Program-made: the position numbers and the translations under genes
The notes under the pieces: generated by a model
The model's input: the letters and a program-made list of their open reading frames with translations, nothing else
Databases searched by the model: none
Told to the model about the DNA's origin: nothing
DNA from: Proluteimonas luteida
GTDB taxonomy: Bacteria > Pseudomonadota > Gammaproteobacteria > Xanthomonadales > Xanthomonadaceae
NCBI RefSeq assembly: GCF_021191695.1
Contig: NZ_JAIWPT010000006.1
Coordinates: forward strand, 124,001 to 188,000
DNA: 64,000 nt
Direction of reading: 5' to 3'
Shown: positions 1 through 7,165 of the stretch, piece by piece
Numbering within the stretch: the first letter of the stretch is position 1
How the letters are laid out: each line of letters starts with the position of its first letter

Positions 1-607
1 GGAAGGTGGCGTCCTGGGTGTTGCGGGCGCGCGGGTCGGCGCCGGCGTCGAGCAGGGCCAGCACGTGGTCGCCGGCGTTGATCATCGCCGCCTTGTGCAG
101 CGGGGTATTGCCGGTGCGGTCGGCGATGTCGGGGTCGGCGCCGGCCGCCAGCAGCATGCGGAACTGTGCATCGGTGCGCGGGCCGGTGGCGCCGGCCAGC
201 GGCGTCGCCCCGGTCTCGCCGTGGCGGGTGTCGGGATCGCCGCGGCGCGCCAGCACGATCTCCAGGTACTCCGGGTCGTCGGCGATCGCCGCGCCGTGCA
301 CCGCGGTGGCACCGCCGAGGCCGGGCGCGTTGGGATCGGCGCCGTTGTCGAGCAGCGCCTTCAGCGCGTCCTTGGCCTGCGCCAGCATCGCGATCTGCAG
401 CAGGTTGACGCCCTTGTCGCCGCGCGCGTTGGGATCGGCGCCGTCGCGGACCAGCGCGCGCACGGCATCGGCGTCGTCCGCGGCAACGGCTTCGGCCAGC
501 GCGCCGGCGCTGGCATCGGGGAAGGCGGCTCGGGCGTCCATCGCGTCTCCACTACTGCAGGCGGCGCCGGACAGCATCAGCAACAGGCTCAGGACCGCGG
601 CGCGCAT
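1..607 (-). CDS. Ankyrin-repeat lipoprotein, C-terminus beyond the window edge
   Basis: Reading leftward from an ATG at 607, the product begins MRAAVLSLLLMLSGAAC, a lipoprotein signal with lipobox SGAAC, so it should be lipid-anchored and periplasm-facing. At least four ankyrin-type repeats follow, with motifs such as GADPNARGDKG, GADPNAPGLGG and TGNTPLHKAA. It is homologous along its length to the ankyrin lipoprotein at 1710-2441 and, like it, lies just downstream of a lipase gene (673-1617; 65-bp gap). The frame is open to the left edge, so the C-terminus is unknown. I infer an immunity or inhibitor role for the neighbouring lipase; ankyrin repeats themselves show only protein binding. No strong ribosome-binding site is visible. 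Confidence 0.85.
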   Translation of the reverse strand, partial: MRAAVLSLLLMLSGAACSSGDAMDARAAFPDASAGALAEAVAADDADAVRALVRDGADPNARGDKGVNLLQIAMLAQAKDALKALLDNGADPNAPGLGGATAVHGAAIADDPEYLEIVLARRGDPDTRHGETGATPLAGATGPRTDAQFRMLLAAGADPDIADRTGNTPLHKAAMINAGDHVLALLDAGADPRARNTQDATF

Positions 608-672
608 GCCGGCATTCTCACACAGGCGCGGGCGGGAACCGCGGGCCGCGGCGGATCATCGCGGTCGACCGG

Positions 673-1617
673 TCAGTTGGCCCAGGGCTGCTGCTGTTGC
701 AGCGCGTCGAGCACGGCATCCTGCATGTGCTTGTCGATGCTGTGCTTGACGATCGAGATCGGGTTGAAGCGGTCCCAGCCGGTCAGCGGCGCGGGATCGT
801 CGAGCACGATCTCGTGACCGGGCGCGTCGGGCAGGTTGTTGACCACCCAGATGTCCTGCTGCGCCTTCGTCAGCGCCTCGCCATCGACGTTGTAGCGGCG
901 GATCTGGCCGTCGGCGGCATCGGCCTTGGCGGTCGCCGGGTCGAGGCCCAGGCGTTCGATGGTCTTGTCGTGCACGCCCGAGGCATTGAAGGTCACCGCG
1001 GCACCGTCGATCGCCATGGCGGCGGTCGCGGCCAGGCCGCCGCCGAGCGAGTGGCCGGTGATGGCCAGGTCGTCGCCATAGGCGGCCGAGGCCAGCTGGG
1101 CCAGCTGCACGGCTTCGTCGTACTGCTCGGAATCCCAGCCCACGCCCTGGCGGAAGTTGGCGCCGGTCCAGTCCTTGAGGTCGTTGGAGCCGGCGAAGGC
1201 CAGCACATGGTTGCCGTCGCCGTCGGTGTAGATGCCGGCGCGGAAGCCGGTTTCCGGGTTCTCCAGCAGTGCCGGGTCGATGCCGGCGGCGGCCAGGTCG
1301 GCATCGCTGACCCGGGTCCAGTTGCCGACCGACTGCACCGACGGGTCGTAGACCGCCGAGGAGATCTGCATCAGCTCCAGGTCGATGGCCTGGGCGTCCT
1401 GGCCGCGGACCTGGGCGTCGAACGACGCGGCGTTGGCGGCGTTGCCGCCGCTGGCGAACAGCGCGCCCAGCTGCGGATGCCAGGACGGCTCGAGCTGGTA
1501 GCTGCCGGCCGGGGTGGCCGGCGGCAGCGCGGCCGGCCGCGCGAGCAGCGAATCGGCCAGCGGCAGGGCGGGCAGCGTGGTCTGTCCGATGTTCGAGGTG
1601 TTCAACTGGAGGCTCAT
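673..1617 (-). CDS. Alpha/beta-hydrolase lipase of the DUF2974/Lipase_3 type, short copy
   Basis: A 314-residue protein with the nucleophile elbow GHSLGGG (Ser about 190), preceded by YTDGDGNHVLAFAGS and a DW..NFRQG segment as in class 3/Mbeg1-like lipases. There is no Sec signal at the N-terminus (MSLQLNTSNI), so export, if any, would need a dedicated secretion system. The region around the serine matches the larger lipase at 2506-4086 closely; the two are paralogues. The short C-terminal tail ends in a QQQQPWAN stretch. It sits between two ankyrin lipoprotein genes on the same strand. Lipase fold is well supported; substrate and role as a toxin are inference. I chose the ATG at 1617 because it aligns with the MSL start of the paralogue. 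Confidence 0.85.
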   Translation of the reverse strand: MSLQLNTSNIGQTTLPALPLADSLLARPAALPPATPAGSYQLEPSWHPQLGALFASGGNAANAASFDAQVRGQDAQAIDLELMQISSAVYDPSVQSVGNWTRVSDADLAAAGIDPALLENPETGFRAGIYTDGDGNHVLAFAGSNDLKDWTGANFRQGVGWDSEQYDEAVQLAQLASAAYGDDLAITGHSLGGGLAATAAMAIDGAAVTFNASGVHDKTIERLGLDPATAKADAADGQIRRYNVDGEALTKAQQDIWVVNNLPDAPGHEIVLDDPAPLTGWDRFNPISIVKHSIDKHMQDAVLDALQQQQPWAN

Positions 1618-1709
1618 CGTCGCGGTCCCGGCGTCTGATACCCCGACGCTAGCGCCGGCGCCGGGGCCGCGCCAGCTGGGGCAGACCCGAGGTCGGGTCC
1701 GTGGCCGGC

Positions 1710-2441
1710 TCAGTAGTCGGCGTCGACCGCCGCCTCCAGCGGCACCTGGTGGGCCTTGAGCCAGGCGACCACCTGGCGGCGTTCGTCGAGCGCGCGCGCG
1801 TTGAGCGCGTTGCGCGGGAACGCGAAGTAGTAGGCCTGGAAGCTGGTGCCGCCGGAATTGGTCGCGGTCGGCGAGGCGCCGCGGTCGAGCAGCAGCAGGA
1901 TCGCGGCGCCGTTGTTGGTGCGCGCGGCGACATGCAGCGGGGTATCGCCGTTGCGGTCGGCCAGGCCGGGGTCGGCGCCGGCATCGAGCAGCATCCGCAA
2001 CTGCTGCGGGTTGCCGCCGCGCAGCGCGGCGGCCAGCGGCGGTGCGCCGGTATGCGGGTTGGCGACATCCGGGTTGCCGTGGTGGGCGAGCACGGCCTGC
2101 AGCAGCGCGGGATCGTCGGCGAACGCGGCGGCGTGCACCGGGGTGTCGCCGCGCGCGTCCGGGCGGTCGGGATCGGCGCCGCCGTCGAGCAGCGCCTGCG
2201 CGCTGGCCAGGCGGCCGTGCTTGATCGCCGCGACCAGCAGCGTGCTGCCGTCGCTGCCCGGGGTGTCGGGGTCGATGCGCTCGAGCAGGCGCCGGACCTC
2301 GGCCGCATCGTCGCGGGCGACCGCGCCGGCCAGCGGCGCGATGTCGGGATTGGAGAACGGATCGTTGCTCATCGACGGTCTGGCGCACCCCGCGGCGCAG
2401 CTGAGAAGGACGGCGGACGCGGTGACCGCGAGACGGCGCAT
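1710..2441 (-). CDS. Ankyrin-repeat lipoprotein, paired with upstream lipase
   Basis: A 243-residue protein starting MRRLAVTASAVLLSCAAGC, a lipoprotein signal peptide with cysteine candidates at the end. An upstream ATG at 2477 would add 12 residues and spoil the signal, so 2441 is preferred. Five or six ankyrin repeats follow, including GDTPVHAAAFADD, TGAPPLAAALRGG and GDTPLHVAARTNN. It lies 64 bp downstream of the large lipase (2506-4086) and upstream of the small one. Homology with 1-607 shows that lipase and ankyrin genes were duplicated together. A periplasmic immunity protein for a phospholipase effector is the most attractive reading, but it is inferred from context only. Confidence 0.87.
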   Translation of the reverse strand: MRRLAVTASAVLLSCAAGCARPSMSNDPFSNPDIAPLAGAVARDDAAEVRRLLERIDPDTPGSDGSTLLVAAIKHGRLASAQALLDGGADPDRPDARGDTPVHAAAFADDPALLQAVLAHHGNPDVANPHTGAPPLAAALRGGNPQQLRMLLDAGADPGLADRNGDTPLHVAARTNNGAAILLLLDRGASPTATNSGGTSFQAYYFAFPRNALNARALDERRQVVAWLKAHQVPLEAAVDADY

Positions 2442-2505
2442 GGGGTCGATTTCAACCGCGATCCGGGGGCGACGCAAGCCTTGCGCGGCTGCAGGCCGTT
2501 TCCGG

Positions 2506-4086
2506 TCAGCGGCCGAACAGGCCGCCGACGAAATCGGTCACGCCCTGGGCCACCTTGCCGGCGCCGTCCGCAAGGGTCTCGATGCCCTGTCCGATCGCGT
2601 CCAGCCCGCCCTCGACCACCGAGCCGGCCAGGTCGATGCCGCCGGCCAGCACGTCGCCGGCCCAGCCGTCGATGCGCGCGTCGACCCGCTCGGCCAGGGC
2701 ATCGGCGAAGCGGTCGACGGTGTCGCCGGTGGAGTTGAACACGCCCTCGACCACGTCGCCGGCGATGCGGAACCCGCCCTGCACGAAGTCGCCGTTGGCG
2801 AAGTCGGTGCGGGCGACGGTGATCACGTCGTCGACGAGGTCATGGGTGTTGCGGGCGAAATCGTCCTTCAGCGGCTCGGGCAGCAGGTTCTGCAGGTCCT
2901 TGCCCAGGTCGGCGGGATTCTCGTAGCCGGCCTGCCAGGGTTCGTGGTCGATCATCGCCGCGGTCAATGCGTCGGGGCTGTGGCTCATCGCCCCGTAGGC
3001 GAGGTTGCCGACCGCATTGATGCCGCCGGTCAGCAGCAGGCCGGCGGGGCCGAGCGGCAGGACCGGGACGTGGCGCGCGACCTCGACGCCGGTGTTGAGC
3101 GCCTGCAGCTGTTCGGCCGACAGGCCCGCCAGTTCGTTCGGGCCGTAATTGGTGAACATGTCGTTCGCGTCGGCCGCGGCCGGCGCGACCACGATCTTCG
3201 TGCCCAGCGCATCGGGCGCGATCAGGCCCAGCGGTCCGCTCTCCTGGGCCTGGGTCAACAGGTCGGACTGCAGCGAATAGGCGCGGATCTGCCCGCCTTC
3301 GGCGATGTCGCGCGCCTGCTGCGGGTCGGCGATGCCGATCCGCTCCAGGGTGTTGGGATGGATGCCCGAGGCATCGAAGGTGACGGCCGGGATGCCGGTC
3401 GCCAGCGAGCCCATCGTCGCCAGCCCGCCGCCCTGCGAGTGTCCGGTGATCGCCAGGTTGCCCTGGCCATCGCCGAACCTGTTCTGGAATTCGGCGGCCG
3501 TCTCGACCGCGACCTCGCTGAACTTGTCGGTCGGGTCGGTCTGGAAGCCGGTCGCCTGCTGGAAGTTGTTCATCCAGTCGTCGGCGCCCTCGGCGGTGCC
3601 GCGGTAGGCCAGCACGTAGTTGCCGTCGCCATCGGTGTAGATCTCGGCGCGGAACTCGTGGTCGTTGCCGGGCACGCTGTCGTTGGCGCCGAGGAACTGC
3701 AGGCGCCAGGCCTGGGGATCGTCGATGCCGCGTGCCCACAGGTCGCAGTCGGTGACCTCCGACCAGCCTGCCGGCGGCGCGCCGCGGGTGCCGTAGACCG
3801 CGGTCGCCAGTTGCGACAGGGTCACGTCGAACGGCTGTGCGCGGGTGCCGCCGACGGTTTCGGCCAGAGTGCTGCCGGGCGGCAGCGCATACGGCCCCGA
3901 AGGCGCGGGGCCGGCGGGCCGGCAGGCCGGTGGCTGCACCTGCGGGTGATAGGCGGGTTCCGCGATGCGCGGGCCGACCGGCGCGCGGGCCTGCGCCGGC
4001 AGGTCGGCGTGGATCGGCGACCGGCTGTGCAGCTGATCGAGCGAGGCCGGCGGCAGGCCGACGCGATCGGAAATGGTCAGGCTCAT
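2506..4086 (-). CDS. Alpha/beta-hydrolase lipase of the DUF2974/Lipase_3 type, long copy
   Basis: A 526-residue protein. Residues 1-85 are a Pro/Ala-rich leader without a signal peptide. The hydrolase core follows, with YTDGDGNYVLAYRGT near 150-164 and the nucleophile elbow GHSQGGG (Ser about 217). The C-terminal 200 residues are not part of the usual core and are rich in short amphipathic, Gly-containing helices (GDVVEGVF, AGSVVEGGL, VTDFVGGLFGR) that could contact membranes. The ATG at 4086 has a GGAG six bases upstream, which decides it over an ATG at 4107. I see no XVIPCD-like type IV secretion tail. First gene of the lipase-ankyrin series; toxin role is inference. Confidence 0.87.
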   Translation of the reverse strand: MSLTISDRVGLPPASLDQLHSRSPIHADLPAQARAPVGPRIAEPAYHPQVQPPACRPAGPAPSGPYALPPGSTLAETVGGTRAQPFDVTLSQLATAVYGTRGAPPAGWSEVTDCDLWARGIDDPQAWRLQFLGANDSVPGNDHEFRAEIYTDGDGNYVLAYRGTAEGADDWMNNFQQATGFQTDPTDKFSEVAVETAAEFQNRFGDGQGNLAITGHSQGGGLATMGSLATGIPAVTFDASGIHPNTLERIGIADPQQARDIAEGGQIRAYSLQSDLLTQAQESGPLGLIAPDALGTKIVVAPAAADANDMFTNYGPNELAGLSAEQLQALNTGVEVARHVPVLPLGPAGLLLTGGINAVGNLAYGAMSHSPDALTAAMIDHEPWQAGYENPADLGKDLQNLLPEPLKDDFARNTHDLVDDVITVARTDFANGDFVQGGFRIAGDVVEGVFNSTGDTVDRFADALAERVDARIDGWAGDVLAGGIDLAGSVVEGGLDAIGQGIETLADGAGKVAQGVTDFVGGLFGR

Positions 4087-4388
4087 CGCCGTCTCCGGCA
4101 GACCCACTGGGGAATGCCTGCACTGTCCCGGACGGTTCCCGGGCCGGCAACTGGGGCTGGCCCTAGGACGTGGCGTCGATCGGGCGAGAGGACCGCGACC
4201 CGCCCCGATGCGGGTTTCCCCTGGTTCTTCGCCGGTGACCGGGAAGGCGGCGCCCTGATCTCGCGGGTCGGTTCACGCGGCCGAGGCGTGCGGCGTCCGG
4301 GTTCATGGGATGTCGGGGGCGTGGCCCGACCACCGCGCCAAAGGCTCGGCGGATCGGGCAGCAGGTCCCTCAGGCCGATACCGCCGCG
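4087..4388. other. Intergenic region holding a REP-like palindrome
   Basis: No coding sequence is apparent in these 302 bases. At 4311-4330 lies a GTCGGGGGCGTGGCCCGAC palindrome-like core, related to copies at 26936-26961 and 37078-37102. The ribosome-binding site of the lipase gene is at the left end. No convincing terminator with a T-run is visible. Confidence 0.6.
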
Positions 4389-5984
4389 CTATTCCGCCGC
4401 CCGCGGCTCGAACAGCAGGTCGTGGTAGTCGTAGCTGAAATCCGCCGTCGGCGACACGGCCTGCATCCGGATCTGTGCGACCCGGCCCTGCGCGTCCAGC
4501 GCGAAGGAGACGTAGGCCGGCTCGATCGAGGCATCGTCCCAGTCGGCGCGGAAGGTGTCGTACTGCCAGTGGGTCAGCGTGCCCTGCATGCCCGGCGTCT
4601 GCCGGAAGTCGATGCGCAGCCTGCCGCCCTGGGTGCTGATGGCGATCGGGCCGTACCACGCATCGGCGTAGGTGCCGGCATAGCCCGCCGCGGGCAACGA
4701 GGGACGCGAAGCCCTGCGCGCCTGCCCGCCCGCGGCTTCCAGCGCGGCCAGGCCGCCGGCGAGGCGCTCCCGGTTCCATGTGGCGAATGCCGCCACCCAG
4801 TCGCGCGGCTCGAACCCGAGGTAATGGTCGAGCAGTTCGTAGCCCAGGCCACGCAGGACCTCGACGTCCTCGGCGTTGATCTGCAGCGAGATGCCGAGCT
4901 TGCGTTCGGGCACCAGCACGGTGAAGGCCAGCACGCCGAACACCGCGCCGCCGTGCTGCACGACCTTGACGCCACGGTAGTCCTGCACGTTCCAGCCCAG
5001 CGCGTAGCCGGAGAACTGCGGCGTGATGTCGGCGATCGGCGCGGGGAACGGCCGGATCGGCACCGGCACCTGCGGGTCCCACATCGCGCGCGCATTGGCT
5101 TCGCTCCACAGCCGCCTGCCTTCGCCGCCGGGTACGGCGCCGAGCGCGAGCTGCACCTGCAGCCAGCGCGCGAAGTCGTTGGCGCTCCACGACAGGCCGC
5201 CCGCCGGTGCGCCGACCTGCCCCAGGCCCTCGCGTTCCGGCAACACCTGCTGCGCGCCGAGGCCGCGCAGCCGCGGATCGAGGCGCGCATGCGGCTGTGC
5301 GCGGTTGTCCGTGGCGAAGCGATCGTCCTCGTGGCTGGTCGCGGTGCGCATGCCCAGCGGCGCGAAGATGCGCGCGCGCACGAAGCTTTCCCAGTCCTGT
5401 CCGCTGACCGCGCTCACCAGCTCACCGGCGACGATGTAGAGGATGTTGTCGTAGGCATAGCCGCTGCGGAAGCTCGTCGCCGGCTGGATGTGCCGCAGCG
5501 CGCGCACGATGTCCGCGCGGCTGCGCGAACTGCGCGGGATGAACAGCAGGTCGCCGGCGCCCAGGCCCAGGCCGCTGCGGTGCAGCAGCAGGTCGCGCAC
5601 GGTCATCTCGCGCGTGACCCACGGGTCGTACATGCGGAAGTCGGGCAGGTGGTCGATGACCTTGTCGTCCCAGCCCAGCCTGCCGTCGTCGACCAGGATC
5701 GCCAGTGCGGCCGCGGTCACCGCCTTGCCGGTGGAGCCGGTGGGGAAGATCGTGTCGGCGTCCACCGCGTCGGACGAGCCCAGCCTGCGCACGCCGTAGC
5801 CCTTGGCGTGCACGATCTCCCCGTCCTCGACGATCGCGATCGCCATGCCGGGCACGTCGCGCGCGCGCATCGCGTCCTCGACGCGCGCGTCGAACCCGGC
5901 GGGCGGCGCGGCGGAGGCCGCGATGGCGGACAAGGCGCCGGCCGCGATCACCGCGGCCCGCAGGCATTTCGAAATCACATCCAT
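4389..5984 (-). CDS. Secreted serine hydrolase, beta-lactamase class C family
   Basis: A 531-residue protein with a Sec signal (residues 1-26, cut near ASAAP). The family motifs are present: SxxK as STGK (Ser about 84), a YxN-type motif in GYAYDN, and an HGG motif in QHGGAVFG. A C-terminal beta-rich domain begins near LPAAGYAGTY, like DUF3471. Members include D-aminopeptidases, D,D-peptidases and esterases. The ATG at 5984 is preceded by GGAGGA at ideal spacing, so longer N-terminal readings are rejected. It follows dgcN by 118 bp on the same strand, which suggests a role in trimming D-amino-acid-containing peptides, although the substrate cannot be read from sequence. Confidence 0.88.
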   Translation of the reverse strand: MDVISKCLRAAVIAAGALSAIAASAAPPAGFDARVEDAMRARDVPGMAIAIVEDGEIVHAKGYGVRRLGSSDAVDADTIFPTGSTGKAVTAAALAILVDDGRLGWDDKVIDHLPDFRMYDPWVTREMTVRDLLLHRSGLGLGAGDLLFIPRSSRSRADIVRALRHIQPATSFRSGYAYDNILYIVAGELVSAVSGQDWESFVRARIFAPLGMRTATSHEDDRFATDNRAQPHARLDPRLRGLGAQQVLPEREGLGQVGAPAGGLSWSANDFARWLQVQLALGAVPGGEGRRLWSEANARAMWDPQVPVPIRPFPAPIADITPQFSGYALGWNVQDYRGVKVVQHGGAVFGVLAFTVLVPERKLGISLQINAEDVEVLRGLGYELLDHYLGFEPRDWVAAFATWNRERLAGGLAALEAAGGQARRASRPSLPAAGYAGTYADAWYGPIAISTQGGRLRIDFRQTPGMQGTLTHWQYDTFRADWDDASIEPAYVSFALDAQGRVAQIRMQAVSPTADFSYDYHDLLFEPRAAE

Positions 5985-6102
5985 CCTGTCCTCCCGGACG
6001 CGCGGGTCAGCGAAGTCGTGCGGCGACGTGCCGCGGGTGGCGCCGCCACCGGGAACACGACGCCCGGCAGCAGACGATGCGGGGACCGGCACGAGACCGG
6101 TT

Positions 6103-7143
6103 TCATGCCAGGCAGGCGTCGACCAGGCGCGCGAAGGCGTCGCCGCCGCGCATCGGGTCGGCGACGGCCAGGCCCAGGCGGGCGGCGGTCCCGTCGATCG
6201 CGCGCTGCGCGGCGGCGGCGTCGAGCGCGCCGGTGTTCAGGCTGACGCCCGCGCAGCGGATCGCGGGATTGGTGCACGCGCCGAGCCGCAGCGCCAGGTC
6301 GATGGTCTCCTCGATCGACGGCAACGGATAGTGCGCATGGCCGAGCATGCGCTCGCGCCCGTGCGCGTGGCAGACGACGATGACGTCGGGCTGGCTGCCG
6401 TGCAGCAGCGACAGCGATACGCCGGCATAGGCCGGGTGCGACAGCGCGCCCTGGCCCTCGATCACGTCCCAGTGCGCGGGATCGGCGTCGGGCGACAGGA
6501 ATTCCGCCGCGCCGGCGGCGAAGTCCGCCACCACCGCATCCACCGGCACGCCGGCGCCGGCGATCAGGATGCCGGTCTGGCCGCTGGCGCGGAACGTTGC
6601 ATCGAGCCCGCGCCCGCGGAACGCGCGCGCCAGCGACAGTGCGGTGTACTTCTTGCCCAGCGCGCAGTCGGTGCCGACGGTGAGCAGGCGCCGGCCGGTG
6701 CGCTTGCGGCCGGTGGCGACCGGCAGGCCCGGTGGCGGCGCGCGCACGTCGATCAGGCGCCGCCCGTTCGCGGCCGCCGCATCGCGCAGGGCATCGATAT
6801 CGGCCAGCCTGGCGTGCATCCCGCCCACGAGGTCCAGGCCCGCCTGCAATGCTTCCAGCAGCGGCTGCACCCAGACCGCGGGGATCCGCCCGCCGGGATT
6901 GGCGACGCCGATGACCATCGAACGCGCGCCCAGTGCGTACGCCTGTGCCGGCGTCAGCGGCGGCAGCCCCGTGCGCACCGTCGCGCCCGCGCAGGCGAAC
7001 TCGCCGACGCAGCGCTCGGGCGCCCAGTCGCGCAGGCCGAACGCGGTCTTCGCATAGCCGGGATCGACGATGTCGCCGAGGAACAGCAGGTAGGGCTGCG
7101 GCAGCGCTTGGGCCTCGCGCAGCACGGGTGCGGCCATCGGCAT
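6103..7143 (-). CDS. dgcN: DUF1611 family protein, probable D-glutamate N-acetyltransferase DgcN
   Basis: A 346-residue DUF1611 protein. The C-terminal half carries a P-loop-like GTDCALGKK segment followed by SGQTGILIAG and WDVIEGQGALSHPAYAG, characteristic of this family. Members studied in marine proteobacteria (DgcN) acetylate D-glutamate, after which DgcA racemises N-acetyl-D-Glu to N-acetyl-L-Glu. A DgcA-like enolase-superfamily gene lies in this same cluster (10987-11988), supporting the assignment. The gene begins 22 bp after the TonB receptor stop, so it is probably co-transcribed from the promoter at 9537-9567. Family assignment is firm; exact substrate is inferred from the pairing. 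Confidence 0.82.
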   Translation of the reverse strand: MPMAAPVLREAQALPQPYLLFLGDIVDPGYAKTAFGLRDWAPERCVGEFACAGATVRTGLPPLTPAQAYALGARSMVIGVANPGGRIPAVWVQPLLEALQAGLDLVGGMHARLADIDALRDAAAANGRRLIDVRAPPPGLPVATGRKRTGRRLLTVGTDCALGKKYTALSLARAFRGRGLDATFRASGQTGILIAGAGVPVDAVVADFAAGAAEFLSPDADPAHWDVIEGQGALSHPAYAGVSLSLLHGSQPDVIVVCHAHGRERMLGHAHYPLPSIEETIDLALRLGACTNPAIRCAGVSLNTGALDAAAAQRAIDGTAARLGLAVADPMRGGDAFARLVDACLA

Positions 7144-7165
7144 GAGCGTCCCGGGTCCGGTCGGG

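Noticed and set aside
673..4086. Type IV secretion XVIPCD tail on the lipases
   Set aside because: I could not see the conserved XVIPCD motifs or a Gln-rich end of sufficient length. QQQQPWAN at the end of the short lipase is too short to count.
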